DNA from: QHWT01 sp963755695
GTDB taxonomy: Bacteria; Acidobacteriota; Vicinamibacteria; Vicinamibacterales; 2-12-FULL-66-21
Assembly: GCA_963755695.1 (NCBI GenBank)
Contig: CAVWLB010000010.1
Coordinates: forward strand, 992,001 to 1,056,000
Direction: 5' to 3'
Length of the DNA stretch: 64,000 bases
Shown here: positions 25,483 to 34,291 of the stretch, in pieces
How positions within the stretch are numbered: position 1 is the stretch's first letter
How the letters are laid out: each line of letters opens with the position of its first letter
Program-made: the position numbers and the translations under genes
The notes under the pieces: model-generated
What the model saw: the letters and a program-made list of their open reading frames with translations, nothing else
What the model was told of the DNA's origin: nothing
The model's database searches: none

Positions 25483-26836
25483 CCTCCGGAAACTGGCGGG
25501 TCTGCTCCTCGTGGCCATCCTGACGGCCTGCGCCCCGAAGCGGCTGCCGGCGCCAACGCCCGGCGTACAGCGATTTCCGGACTTCGTGTATCCAACTGCG
25601 CCAGAGGGGCTGGGAGAGCCGGGGATTCTCGAACAACACCAGACCGGGTGGCTCTACCTCCAGGCAGGCGATACGCGAAACGCGGACCGCGCCTTTTCAG
25701 CAATCGTCAAATCGTCGCCGGAGTTCTACCCGGCGGAAGCCGGCCTGGGCTACGCGGCTCTGGCCCGCAAGGATGCACAGGCGGCGGTCAATTATTTCGA
25801 TCGCGCGCTGGCCAAAAACACCTCCTACGCGCCGGCGCTGGCCGGCAAGGGAGACGCCCTGCTGTCGGCCGGGCGGACCGAGGCTGCGCTGGAGGCCTTC
25901 GAATCGGCGCTGAAGGCGGATCCGTCGATGACCGCGCTCCGCAGCCGGGTCGACGTGCTGCGTTTTCGTGACGCGCAGCAACAGATTGCCTCGGCCCGAA
26001 AGTCTGCAGACGCCGGGCAGTTCGATGAGTCGCGACGCGCCTACCTGGCCGCGATCGCGGCGTCACCGCAGAGCGCGTTCCTCTACCGCGAGCTTGCCGG
26101 CGTCGATCGGCGCGCGGGCGACCTGGCCTCGGCGCTGATCCACGCCCAGCAGGCCGTCACCCTCGATCCGTCGGATGCGCGCGCGCTGACCCTGGTCGCG
26201 GAGATTTACGAGGCCAATCACGACTGGACCAAGGCCGCCGACGCGTACACCGCGGCAAGCGCCATCGAGCCGGGTGATGCGCTGGCGGCCAAGGCGGACG
26301 CCATGCGCGAGCGAGCGGCCTTCGACACGATGCCCGAGGAGTACCGCACGATCGAGAGCGCGGAAACCATCACCCGGGCGCAACTCGCGGCCCTGCTCGC
26401 GGTGCGGCTCGAGGATCTGCTGCGCCGCGCGCGATCGTCGGGCGCGGTCGTTCTCACCGACACCCGCGGCAACTGGGCGGCGCCGTGGATCCTTGCCATC
26501 ACCCGCGCCGGGGTCATGGACGCATTTCCAAACCACACCTTTCAGCCATCGACCGTGGTCCGGCGCGTCGACCTCGCACAGGCGGCCAACCACGTCTTGA
26601 CGTTGATTGCAGCGGAGAAGCCGCGCGTCGCCGCGAGGTGGAGTGATGCCCACCCACATTTTCCGGATGTGTCTCCCTCGCACCTGAGCTATCCAGCGGC
26701 AGCCAGCGCGGTGGCATCTGGCGTGATGACCACCGACGAAGGGGGCGCCTTTCAGTTGACTCGCCCGGTGACAGGCGCCGAGGCGCTCACCACGGTGTCG
26801 CACCTCGCAGCGCTCGCCGGGGGCACGTCGAGATGA
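25469..26836 (+). CDS. Lipoprotein with TPR repeats and C-terminal SLH-type region
   Basis: A 455-residue envelope protein. The N-terminus MRVCNLRKLAGLLLVAILTACAPKRL has a good lipobox (LTAC). About six TPR units follow (AGWLYLQAGDTRNADRAFSAIVKSSPEFYPAEAGLGYAAL and on, to about residue 290). The C-terminal part (ITRAQLAALLAVRLEDLL ... DTRGNWAAPWILAITRAGVMDAFPNHTFQPSTVVRRVDLAQAANHVL) resembles S-layer homology domains, which bind cell-wall polymers. The GTG at 25469 is preceded by AGGGAAGG at the right distance and overlaps hflX. It may tether a complex to the envelope; partners are unknown. Confidence 0.82.
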   Translation: MRVCNLRKLAGLLLVAILTACAPKRLPAPTPGVQRFPDFVYPTAPEGLGEPGILEQHQTGWLYLQAGDTRNADRAFSAIVKSSPEFYPAEAGLGYAALARKDAQAAVNYFDRALAKNTSYAPALAGKGDALLSAGRTEAALEAFESALKADPSMTALRSRVDVLRFRDAQQQIASARKSADAGQFDESRRAYLAAIAASPQSAFLYRELAGVDRRAGDLASALIHAQQAVTLDPSDARALTLVAEIYEANHDWTKAADAYTAASAIEPGDALAAKADAMRERAAFDTMPEEYRTIESAETITRAQLAALLAVRLEDLLRRARSSGAVVLTDTRGNWAAPWILAITRAGVMDAFPNHTFQPSTVVRRVDLAQAANHVLTLIAAEKPRVAARWSDAHPHFPDVSPSHLSYPAAASAVASGVMTTDEGGAFQLTRPVTGAEALTTVSHLAALAGGTSR

Positions 26837-27378
26837 GCCTGACGGCGGCGAACCAGCTCACGATCACGCGAATGCTGCTGATTCCGGCGTTCGTGATCCT
26901 GCTGATGTACGGCTATCGGGGATGGGCACTGCTCACGTTTTTCGGCGCCGCGCTCACCGACCTCTTCGATGGGCTGATCGCGCGATGGACCGGCCAGAAG
27001 ACCACCCTTGGGGCCTGGCTCGACCCGATGGCCGACAAGCTGTTGCTGGTGACGATGTTCGTGATGCTGACGCTTCCGGACATCGGCGCGCCGAATCGGC
27101 TTCCGCTCTGGTTCACGGTCCTCGTCATCAGCCGTGACGTCTGCATCGTTGCGACGGTAGCGGTGTTCAACCTGGCGCTGGGGCGCCGGACGTTCCGCCC
27201 GTCGATGTTCGGCAAGGTCGCAACCGCGACCTACATCGTGACCGGCGTGGCGGCCTTGTATTTCAACTATCTGAATCAGCCGTCCCAACTGGTTCAGGCA
27301 CTGATTTACGCGTCGCTTGCCATTACCGTCATTTCAGCAGGCCATTACGCCGTCCAGGTCGCGCGCATGGGACACTGA
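26833..27378 (+). CDS. CDP-alcohol phosphatidyltransferase (PgsA-like)
   Basis: A 181-residue inner-membrane enzyme of phospholipid synthesis, most like phosphatidylglycerophosphate synthase (CDP-diacylglycerol plus glycerol-3-phosphate). The complete CDP-OH-P motif DxxDGxxAR(x8)GxxxDxxxD is seen in DLFDGLIARWTGQKTTLGAW followed by LDPMADK, about residues 43-69. Five or six hydrophobic helices surround it. The ATGA overlap with the SLH/TPR lipoprotein gene suggests coupling. The exact alcohol acceptor cannot be fixed from the sequence. Confidence 0.88.
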   Translation: MSLTAANQLTITRMLLIPAFVILLMYGYRGWALLTFFGAALTDLFDGLIARWTGQKTTLGAWLDPMADKLLLVTMFVMLTLPDIGAPNRLPLWFTVLVISRDVCIVATVAVFNLALGRRTFRPSMFGKVATATYIVTGVAALYFNYLNQPSQLVQALIYASLAITVISAGHYAVQVARMGH

Positions 27379-27432
27379 GAAAAAGAAGACGGAAGACAGA
27401 AGGCGGGAAAAAGCAACCGGAAGGCGGAAGCT
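27379..27432. repeat. Short degenerate spacer (GGAAGNCGGAAG unit)
   Basis: GAAGACGGAAGACAGAAGGCGG and CCGGAAGGCGGAAGC form a degenerate purine-rich tandem between the convergent pgsA-like and UDP-xylose synthase genes. Only one arm is visible, with no inverted partner, so it may be half of a spacer element. Confidence 0.4.
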
Positions 27433-27436
27433 GGAC

Positions 27437-28366
27437 CTACACCTTCCCGCGGAAGTATGCGAGAGTTTTCGTCAGGCCTTCTTCGAGGCCGACTTTCGGT
27501 TCCCAGCCGAGGATGGCCCGTGCCCGCGCGATATCGGGCTGACGCACTTTGGGATCGTCTTCCGGCAGCGGCCGGTAGACGATCTGGCTCTGCGATTTGG
27601 TCATGCGGATGATCGCTCGCGCGATGTCCTCGATGGTCATCTCGCGAGGGTTGCCGATGTTGACCGGATCGTTCTCCTTCGACTCCATCAGCCGGACGAT
27701 CCCCTCGACCAGATCGCTGACGTAACAGAAGCTGCGCGTCTGCTTGCCGCTGCCGAAGATCGTGACCTCCTCGCCGCGCAGCGCCTGGCTCATGAACGCG
27801 GGGACCGCCCGGCCGTCGTGCAATCGCATGCGGGGGCCGTAGGTGTTGAAGATCCGCACAATCTTCGTGTCCAGCGCGTGGTACCGGTGATAGGCCATGG
27901 TCATCGCCTCGGCGAAGCGCTTGGCTTCGTCGTAGACGCCGCGTGGACCGACGGGATTGACGTTGCCCCAGTAGGTTTCTGTCTGGGGATGCTCGAGCGG
28001 GTCGCCATAGACCTCGGAGGTCGAGGCCAGCACGAACTTGGATCCCTTCGCCTTTGCCAGTCCCAGCGCCTTGTGCGTGCCGAGCGCCCCGACTTTCAAC
28101 GTCGGGATCGGCAGTTCGAGGTAGTCAATCGGGCTGGCCGGGCTGGCCCAGTGAAGAACCACATCGACCGGGCCGTCAATGTAGATGTAATTGGTGACGT
28201 CGTGCTTGATGAACGTGAAGTCGCGCCCGTGCAGGTGCGAGATGTTGTCGGTATTTCCCGTCAACAGGTTGTCGACGCCAATGACCGAATACCCCCGGTC
28301 GAGGAGGGCCTCGGACAGGTGCGACCCGATGAATCCGGCTGCGCCGGTAATGACTGCGCGAGGCAT
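27437..28366 (-). CDS. UDP-glucuronate decarboxylase (UDP-xylose synthase)
   Basis: A 309-residue short-chain dehydrogenase/reductase that converts UDP-glucuronate to UDP-xylose via a 4-keto intermediate. GAAGFIGSHLSEALL binds NAD. HWASPASPIDYLELPIPTLKVGALGTHKALGLAK is characteristic of the decarboxylases. The catalytic residues are in STSEVYGDP and YDEAKRFAEAM (YxxxK), followed by RIFNTYGPRM and VNIGNPREMTI. The plus-strand arm of the same locus encodes UDP-glucose dehydrogenase, which makes its substrate, so xylose is a likely component of the polysaccharide. Confidence 0.92.
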   Translation of the reverse strand: MPRAVITGAAGFIGSHLSEALLDRGYSVIGVDNLLTGNTDNISHLHGRDFTFIKHDVTNYIYIDGPVDVVLHWASPASPIDYLELPIPTLKVGALGTHKALGLAKAKGSKFVLASTSEVYGDPLEHPQTETYWGNVNPVGPRGVYDEAKRFAEAMTMAYHRYHALDTKIVRIFNTYGPRMRLHDGRAVPAFMSQALRGEEVTIFGSGKQTRSFCYVSDLVEGIVRLMESKENDPVNIGNPREMTIEDIARAIIRMTKSQSQIVYRPLPEDDPKVRQPDIARARAILGWEPKVGLEEGLTKTLAYFRGKV

Positions 28367-28383
28367 GCGACGGGCGTCAGGCG

Positions 28384-29817
28384 CTAGTAGGCGTGCCGGT
28401 GAAAGCCTCTAATCACCGTCAGCCACATGATCTTGAGATCCAACGACACGGACCAGTTCTCGATGTAATAGAGGTCGTACTCGATGCGCTTCTCGAGCGA
28501 GGTGTTGCCGCGCCAGCCGTTGACCTGGGCCCAGCCGGTAATGCCCGCCTTCACTTTGTGACGCAGCATGTATTGCGGGATTCGATGCTTGAACTGCTCG
28601 ACGAAGTAGGGACGCTCGGGGCGCGGACCGACGATCGACATGTCGCCGCGGAAGACGTTCCAGAGTTGCGGCAGTTCGTCGATATCGAAGCGCCGCAGCC
28701 ATTTGCCGATCGGCGTGCACCGCGGGTCGTCGTCGCGCGCCCACACCGGGCCGGTCTCGTCCTCGGCTCCCTCATACATTGACCGGAACTTGTAAACGTT
28801 GAACGCGTTTCCGTCGAGTCCCATCCGCTCCTGCGTGTAGAACACGGGACCGCTGGAACTCCGCTTGATGATCAAGGCGATGAGCGCGAAGGGAATCGCC
28901 ATGCCGGTCAGGGCGGCGCCGGAGATCGCGACGTCGATGGCGCGTTTCAGAAGGCTGTTGAACCCGCGCAGCGGAACGTCATTGAGGCTGATGATCGGAA
29001 CGCCGTCGAGATTCTCGAGGCGCGCCCGCAGCGCGATGAACTGCAGCAGGTCGGGCACCACGTGCACGTCGACCCCTTCGCGGTTGGTCGCCTCGACCAG
29101 GCCGAGCATCTTGACGTGCTCTTCGAGCGGCAGAGCGACATAGACGTGATCGATCCGCTCCCGACGGATGATGTCGTCCGCCTCGCCGAGCATGCCGAGC
29201 AGCGGGATCCCGCGGTAGCCGATGTGGTCGCCGCCCGCCCGATCGTCGAGGAAACCGACAACCTTGAAGCCGAGTTCGCGATGCTCCAGCACCTTGTCGG
29301 CGACGACCCGTCCGAGATCACCGGCGCCGGCGATGAGGACCCGCTTCAGCCCGATGCCGGCACGCCAGCGGCGTTCGAGCGCTTCGCGAACCAGCTCGCG
29401 CGACGCGTAGGAGAACGCCACGTTGACCACCAGGAACAGCAGCCAGACGAACTGCGAGACTTCGTACTGGCCGAGGTCCTTGGCGGCTTCGGAAACGTAA
29501 TAGGTCTGGAAATACAGGGTGCCGCCGATCCCGAGCACGACGGTCAGGATGCTGCCGACGAACACGCCGAAGAAATCATCGACCCGCGACCGGCCGCGCC
29601 GCAGGCGGTAGAGGCCCTGCACCTGAAACGCCAGCGGGATCAGCACGCCAATGAACGGAGCGAGCCGAAGGTAATTGGCAAACGGCGGGTATCCCTTGAA
29701 GACCGGGAGCCCGCTTTCGAAGCGAAGCAGGTAGGCGACCAGGAACGCCGCCATGCCGAGAAGGGCATCGCTGATGACGAAGAAGGCAACCAGCAGCCTG
29801 TTGTACCGGCGAATCAT
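28384..29817 (-). CDS. Undecaprenyl-phosphate sugar phosphotransferase (WcaJ/polyprenyl glycosylphosphotransferase)
   Basis: A 477-residue inner-membrane enzyme that loads the first sugar-1-phosphate onto undecaprenyl phosphate. Four N-terminal helices (LLVAFFVISDALLGMAAFLVAYLLRFE and following) precede a CoA-binding-like domain (RVLIAGAGDLGRVVADKVLEHRELGFKVVGFLDD). The catalytic C-terminal sugar transferase domain has KRAIDVAISGAALTGMAIPFALIALIIKR, GPVFYTQERMGLDGNAFNVYKFRSMY, RFDIDELPQLWNVFRGDMSIVGPRPERP and KAGITGWAQVNGWRG. The ATG at 29817 overlaps the stop of the upstream glycosyltransferase. It is the initiating enzyme of the locus; the sugar is probably glucose or a related hexose. Confidence 0.93.
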   Translation of the reverse strand: MIRRYNRLLVAFFVISDALLGMAAFLVAYLLRFESGLPVFKGYPPFANYLRLAPFIGVLIPLAFQVQGLYRLRRGRSRVDDFFGVFVGSILTVVLGIGGTLYFQTYYVSEAAKDLGQYEVSQFVWLLFLVVNVAFSYASRELVREALERRWRAGIGLKRVLIAGAGDLGRVVADKVLEHRELGFKVVGFLDDRAGGDHIGYRGIPLLGMLGEADDIIRRERIDHVYVALPLEEHVKMLGLVEATNREGVDVHVVPDLLQFIALRARLENLDGVPIISLNDVPLRGFNSLLKRAIDVAISGAALTGMAIPFALIALIIKRSSSGPVFYTQERMGLDGNAFNVYKFRSMYEGAEDETGPVWARDDDPRCTPIGKWLRRFDIDELPQLWNVFRGDMSIVGPRPERPYFVEQFKHRIPQYMLRHKVKAGITGWAQVNGWRGNTSLEKRIEYDLYYIENWSVSLDLKIMWLTVIRGFHRHAY

Positions 29818-31161
29818 CGCGCGTCCTCGCGGGCGGCAACGTTGCGGCAGTCCCGGCCGTGGCCAGGCCCTTGCGGTGATCGGCGGGTTTTGCAAGCAAT
29901 CAGACTGGCGACCTGCTCCTGCAATTCCCGTTGGAAACGGGGACGCGAAAATGACTCGGCATGCCGACGGATCGCGCCAGGGTCGAAATCGCGCGACGTG
30001 ACGGCGCGGAGGGCGTCGGCGAAGCCGTCCGCCGACGGGTCGTTCACGAGCACACCTGTTGTTCCATCAATCACGCTCTCGAGCGCTCCACCTTCCGCGT
30101 ATGCCACCACCGGACGGCCGCACGCCTGCGCCTCGACCGGCACCATCCCGAAATCTTCGACGCCCGGCATCAGAACGGCCAGGCAGTCCTGATAGAGCAC
30201 CCGGATCGCATCATCGGTCAACCACCCGAGGAACTGCACGCGGCTGCCGCCTTGCGCGCGCAACCGGCCCTCCTCCGGGCCACGGCCCACGACCTTCAGC
30301 GGGATCCCCACAGCCTCGCAGGCGCGGATCGCGACCTCGAGCCGCTTGTAGGGCACCAGGGCCGAGACGACCAGAAAGAACGGTTCGGGGCGCCGAGCGG
30401 GATCCGGCTGGTAAAACTCTGTATCGACAGGGGGATACACGACGGCCGCCTCGCGATTATAGTATCGGCCGATCCTCCCCGCAACATATTGAGAGTTCGC
30501 CACAAAGCGGTCCACCCGCGAGGCGGTGGCGGCGTCCCACCGGGCAAGCCTGGCGAGCACCGGTCGCAGCAGGCGGGATCGGGTGGGGCCGACCTGATCC
30601 TTTCCGAAGTACGCCGGGAACTGATCCCACGCATACCGCATTGGCGAGTGGCAATAGCAGAGGTGGCGTGCCCGACCGGGTACTACCACCGATTTCGCGG
30701 CACAGTGACTGGTGCTGATGACCAGGTCGTACGCGTCGAAACCGAACTGCTCGATCGCAGTGGGGAACAGTGGCAAGTAGCTCCGATAATGGACGCGCCG
30801 ACCCGGGCAGCCACTGAACGAACGAACAGATGATCCGGCGTCGTTCCAGCGCGGGAGAGACCGACCCCTTCACGTGCAGGAGCGTATAGATCGGCGCCTC
30901 GGGATAGAGCTCGGCAATCGCTTCAAGGACTTTTTCGCCGCCGCGCATGCCGGTCAACCAGTCGTGGACGAGCGCGACCCGAAGACTGAGGCTCGAGGTC
31001 TGACGCCGGTCCGAGGCCCGAGGCCCGAGGTCCGCGGTTCGGGGTACGAGATCCGACGTTCGAGATTCGAGGCCCGCAGTCTGTCGTCCGAGGCTGGTGG
31101 AATGCGCGGTATTTTCCGGACCTCGGACCTCGGCCCTCGGTACTCGGCTGAGAATGCTCAC
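29814..31161 (-). CDS. Glycosyltransferase family 4, frameshifted, with repeat-derived N-terminus
   Basis: A GT-B sugar transferase of about 395 core residues. The N-terminal core LRVALVHDWLTGMRGGEKVLEAIAELYPEAPIYTLLHVKGSVSP ... RIICSFVQWLPG lies in one frame. The rest, RRVHYRSYLPLFPTAIEQFGFDAYDLVISTSHCAAKSV through VSALVPYKRLEVAI and VLMPGVEDFGMVPVEAQACGRPVVAYAEGG, lies in another; the switch is near 30803-30812, most simply a one-base indel. No ATG/GTG/TTG lies directly before VALVHDW. The only coupled start is the GTG at 31161-31159 that overlaps the upstream TGA; it would translate about 50 residues from the repeat spacer. Confidence 0.82.
30985..31150. repeat. Degenerate inverted-repeat spacer (CGAGGTCCGAGGCC unit), apparently translated
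   Basis: One arm, about 30990-31075, has GAGGTCTGACGCCGGTCCGAGGCCCGAGG-like units. The other, 31119-31147, has CCGGACCTCGGACCTCGGCC and CTCGGTACTCGG units; the arms are imperfect reverse complements. No stop interrupts the frame that joins this stretch to the glycosyltransferase core. Confidence 0.6.
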
Positions 31162-32276
31162 CCCGTCATGACCTCGCTGTAGATCTGCCGGACGCGTGCG
31201 ATCGAACGCTCCCATGAGAACTCGCGGGCGCGGGCGAGACCGCGGGTGCGGAGCGACAACCGCAGTTCCGGCTGCGTGAGCACCCGGTACATCGCTTCGG
31301 CAATCGCCTGCGGCTCGTATGGATCGATCATCAGCGCCGCATCGCCAACCACCTCCGGCAGCGACGACACGTTCGAGGTGATGACCGGTGTCCCGCTGGC
31401 CATCGCTTCCAGGGGCGGCAGACCGAAACCTTCGTAAAGAGAGGGGAACACGAACGCGTCGGCAAGACGGTAAAGCGCGGCGAGCGTCTGGTCGGGCACG
31501 AACCCGAAGAAGCGCACGTGCTTGTGCAGCTTGTGCCGGTGCACGGCGCGGCGCAGCGTGGCGTACTTCGAGATCTCGTCGCCGATGATGAGCATCTGCA
31601 CGTCCTTGAGATCCGGCCGCTCATGACGGAGCAGGTGAAAGGAATCGATCAGCCGTTCGAGATTCTTGTGGGGTTTGATGTTGCCGGCGTAGAGAACGAA
31701 GGGAGCCGTCAGCTGGTACCGCTCGCGCACCCGTTCCATGTCCTCGGCGGCGGGCTCCTGCCAGTAACGATCGTCGATAGCGTTGTAGATGACGTCGATG
31801 CGCGACTCCGGCACGCGAAAGTAGCGAAGAATGTCGCGCTTTGATGCCTCCGACACGGTGATCACCCGTGCCGCGCGATGCGTGGCGGTCCAGAGCGCCG
31901 CGCGCGCGTAGGCGTATCCCAGACGGCTCGGCAGGTACTGAGGGAAGCGAAGGTGAATGCAGTCGTGAATCGTCACCACGGCGCGACACGGGGTCAACGG
32001 CGGCAATACGTAATGGGGCGCGTGAAAGAGGTCCGCCTGCTCGCGGCGCAGATCGAGCGGCACCGAAAACTGTTCGCGCACGGAGTACCCGGCGGCCTTG
32101 TCCGGCACCGCGCGAAAGTTGGGCCCGAGCTGGCTGGCAATGCCGCAATCCGGTTCATTGCAGATCAACAAGTACTCGGTTGCGGGATCCTGTCTCGCCA
32201 GCTGCCGAAGCAGGTTCCGCACGTAGGTGCCAATCCCGTAATCGCGTAGTTTGCGCGCATCAATGGCGATTCGCAC
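31158..32276 (-). CDS. Glycosyltransferase family 4
   Basis: A 372-residue cytoplasmic or membrane-associated GT-B transferase. It begins with a GTG (MRIAIDARKLRDYGIGTYVRNLLRQLARQ, typical GT4 opening), then AVVTIHDCIHLRFPQY, VITVSEASKRDILRYF, PFVLYAGNIKPHKNLERLI and the nucleotide-sugar site FPSLYEGFGLPPLEAMASGTPVITSNVSSLPEVVGDAALMIDP with the ExxxxxxxE pair. Acceptor and donor are unknown. It is part of the minus-strand polysaccharide operon; its stop overlaps the GTG of the next transferase. Confidence 0.92.
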   Translation of the reverse strand: MRIAIDARKLRDYGIGTYVRNLLRQLARQDPATEYLLICNEPDCGIASQLGPNFRAVPDKAAGYSVREQFSVPLDLRREQADLFHAPHYVLPPLTPCRAVVTIHDCIHLRFPQYLPSRLGYAYARAALWTATHRAARVITVSEASKRDILRYFRVPESRIDVIYNAIDDRYWQEPAAEDMERVRERYQLTAPFVLYAGNIKPHKNLERLIDSFHLLRHERPDLKDVQMLIIGDEISKYATLRRAVHRHKLHKHVRFFGFVPDQTLAALYRLADAFVFPSLYEGFGLPPLEAMASGTPVITSNVSSLPEVVGDAALMIDPYEPQAIAEAMYRVLTQPELRLSLRTRGLARAREFSWERSIARVRQIYSEVMTG

Positions 32277-32284
32277 GGCTACCT

Positions 32285-32366
32285 ATCATAGTCGGTGGTG
32301 GGTTAGCGGTCTGCGGCTCGCAGTTGATGGTTCGCGGTCTATCGCGAACCATCTGCAGCAAACCGT
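32285..32366. repeat. Degenerate inverted-repeat spacer (hairpin GATGGTTCGCG)
   Basis: GATGGTTCGCG (about 32326-32336) pairs with CGCGAACCATC (about 32342-32352) around a short GTCTAT-type loop. The outer parts, GCGGTCTGCGGCTCGCAG and CTGCAGCAAACCGTCTAC, continue the imperfect pairing. It lies between two glycosyltransferase genes in the same direction. Confidence 0.65.
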
Positions 32367-33185
32367 CTACTTCGTCCTCTTGCCTCGCACGCGCAAGTAC
32401 AGCTTCAAGATCGGGGCCCACTTAGGGTGATGCTTCTCATAGAAAGCAATCTGGCTTCGCCGGTAGGCCAGATCGCTTGCCTTCGAGGCGCTAGCCCGCG
32501 AGCGGCCGCGCAGGTGAACGATCTCGGCTGACGGTGTGAACAGCACGCGATAGCCGAGTGCTCGAACGGCGTGGCAGAAGTCGACGTCTTCGGTATAGAG
32601 GAAGAAGCGCTCATCGAGCAGCCCCGCTGATTCCGCGGCGCTGCGTCTGGCGAGCAGGCACGCACCGCTGACCCAGTCGACGAGTCGTTCGCGCCGTGTC
32701 TCGCGTTCCACGAAGTGGACGACGGGACCCACCTGCGCCTCATACAGCCTTCCAAGAATCTTCTGGCGCGCCTCGTTGAGCGGCGAAATCATCCGGCCGA
32801 ACGACAGTTCCGCGCGCCCCTCGCCATTGACCAGCCGCGGTCCGACGATGCCCACGGTGGTGTCCTTCATCAGGCGATCGACGAGACGGTCGACCGCCCC
32901 CGCCGGCACGATCGTGTCGCTGTTCAAGAGCAACAGCAGCTCGCCAGAGGAACTGCGAATGCCGACGTTGTTCGCGGCAGCGAAGCCCGCATTTCGCGGC
33001 ATGTTGATCACTCGGACGGGAGGAAAGTTTCCGGCCGCATCGGCACTGCCGTCGGTCGAGGCATTGTCGACGACAACGATTTCATGAGGCGTCGCCGGGG
33101 GTGCTGCGGCGAGCGATTCGAGGCACCCGACCAGATCCCTTCGCGCGTTGAAGCTGACGATCACGATCGAAAGGCGCGGCGTCAT
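32367..33185 (-). CDS. Glycosyltransferase family 2
   Basis: A 272-residue inverting GT-A transferase, rhamnosyltransferase-like in its general layout. MTPRLSIVIVSFNARRDLVGCLESL, EIVVVDNASTDGSAD, NAGFAAANNVGI and LLLLNSDTIVPAGAVDRLV (acidic metal-site region) are seen, then VDWVSGACLLARRSAAESAGLLDERFFLYTEDVDFCHAVRALGYRVLF. The longer frame upstream is not supported; the ATG at 33185 overlaps the stop of the preceding transferase by 4 bp. It is part of the polysaccharide operon; the sugar is not predictable. Confidence 0.92.
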   Translation of the reverse strand: MTPRLSIVIVSFNARRDLVGCLESLAAAPPATPHEIVVVDNASTDGSADAAGNFPPVRVINMPRNAGFAAANNVGIRSSSGELLLLLNSDTIVPAGAVDRLVDRLMKDTTVGIVGPRLVNGEGRAELSFGRMISPLNEARQKILGRLYEAQVGPVVHFVERETRRERLVDWVSGACLLARRSAAESAGLLDERFFLYTEDVDFCHAVRALGYRVLFTPSAEIVHLRGRSRASASKASDLAYRRSQIAFYEKHHPKWAPILKLYLRVRGKRTK

Positions 33186-34291
33186 GGCCTCGCGATGGCG
33201 TGGATGGCGGCGAGCGTCTGTTCGGCAGCCCTCTCCCAGGAGTACCGGCTCAGTATCGCCGGCGCGTGCGAGAGCAGCCGATCGGCTTCGCGCCGATCGT
33301 TGAGCAGCACCTGGATGGCGCGGCCCGCGCCGCGAACCGTGTCGTCGCGGTCGACGTACCACGCCGCCTCGCCATACACCTCGCGCGCGACCGGCGTATC
33401 GAGCACCACGATTGGCACGCCCGCCGAGAGCGCTTCCAGCGGGGTGAGCCCGAAGCCTTCGTACTCCGAGAGAAAGACGAAGACCGACGCGCGCGCATAC
33501 AGGCTATTGAGGGCCGCCTCGGTCACGTAGCTGAGGAGTTCGACGCGCGAGCTGATGCCGGCCGAGCGTGTCAGCGCGTCGAAATTGATCGGCGGATAGC
33601 TTCGGTCGGCTCCTGCGATGATGAAGCGCGCATCAGGGCGCCCCGCGGTGGCTTCCGAAAATGCCGTCAACGCGGCGGGGAGCCGCCGGCGATTGAAGAT
33701 CGATCCGACAAAGAGCACGAGCGGTTCACGAACCGGCGGCGTGGATGATTCGCGCGGGGTGATCCCCGGACGGATGACTCGCAGGCGTTCGGGGGCTGCG
33801 CCGAGCCGCTCCACGATCTCGTGACACGAGAATTCGGAGTCCGTGAAGATCACCGATGCGGCGCGGGCGGCCTGGCGCGTGAGCAGCCGCCGCCGCGCGC
33901 CTTCTCGCGGCGTGAACCACTCGGGATGTGCCGCAAATGACACATCGTGGATCGTGACCGCCAGGGGCAGGCCGAGCGCGAGCGGCGCAGTATAGGCACC
34001 CGCGAAGAACACATCCGGCGCATCGCGGAGGACCGCGCGGCGCAGGTGCGTTTGCTCCCACCACGTACCACGGCCACTGCCGGCGACAACTTCGTGCAGC
34101 CGCACTCCCGAGGGCACCGTCTTCACGAACCCAAGAGGCTCAGGCGTGTAGAGCATCAACGTGCGTTGCTCCGCGTCGTGCCGCTGCACCCAGCGACGCA
34201 GCAGCTCGCCCAGATACCGGCCGACGCCCGTCGTATCCCCGAGCAGTTCGCGCGCGTCGATGCCGATCCGGAGTGAGCCGTCAGTGCTCAT
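33182..34291 (-). CDS. Glycosyltransferase family 4
   Basis: A 369-residue GT-B transferase. MSTDGSLRIGIDARELLGDTTGVGRYLGELLRRW is the acceptor-side start. PLAVTIHDVSFAAHPEWF, SVIFTDSEFSCHEIVERL, LVLFVGSIFNRRRLPAALTAF and SEYEGFGLTPLEALSAGVPIVVLDTPVAREVYGEAAWYVD follow in the normal order. The ATG at 34291 overlaps the TGA of the previous gene (ATGA). The upstream extension of the frame lies in the neighbour and is ignored. Its role in building the repeat unit is inferred from context. Confidence 0.9.
   Translation of the reverse strand: MSTDGSLRIGIDARELLGDTTGVGRYLGELLRRWVQRHDAEQRTLMLYTPEPLGFVKTVPSGVRLHEVVAGSGRGTWWEQTHLRRAVLRDAPDVFFAGAYTAPLALGLPLAVTIHDVSFAAHPEWFTPREGARRRLLTRQAARAASVIFTDSEFSCHEIVERLGAAPERLRVIRPGITPRESSTPPVREPLVLFVGSIFNRRRLPAALTAFSEATAGRPDARFIIAGADRSYPPINFDALTRSAGISSRVELLSYVTEAALNSLYARASVFVFLSEYEGFGLTPLEALSAGVPIVVLDTPVAREVYGEAAWYVDRDDTVRGAGRAIQVLLNDRREADRLLSHAPAILSRYSWERAAEQTLAAIHAIARP

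Noticed and set aside
23686..25518. 610-codon antisense frame over the Sua5-family and hflX genes
   Set aside because: Both sense genes are clear and full length; the antisense translation is Arg/Ala-rich without motifs.
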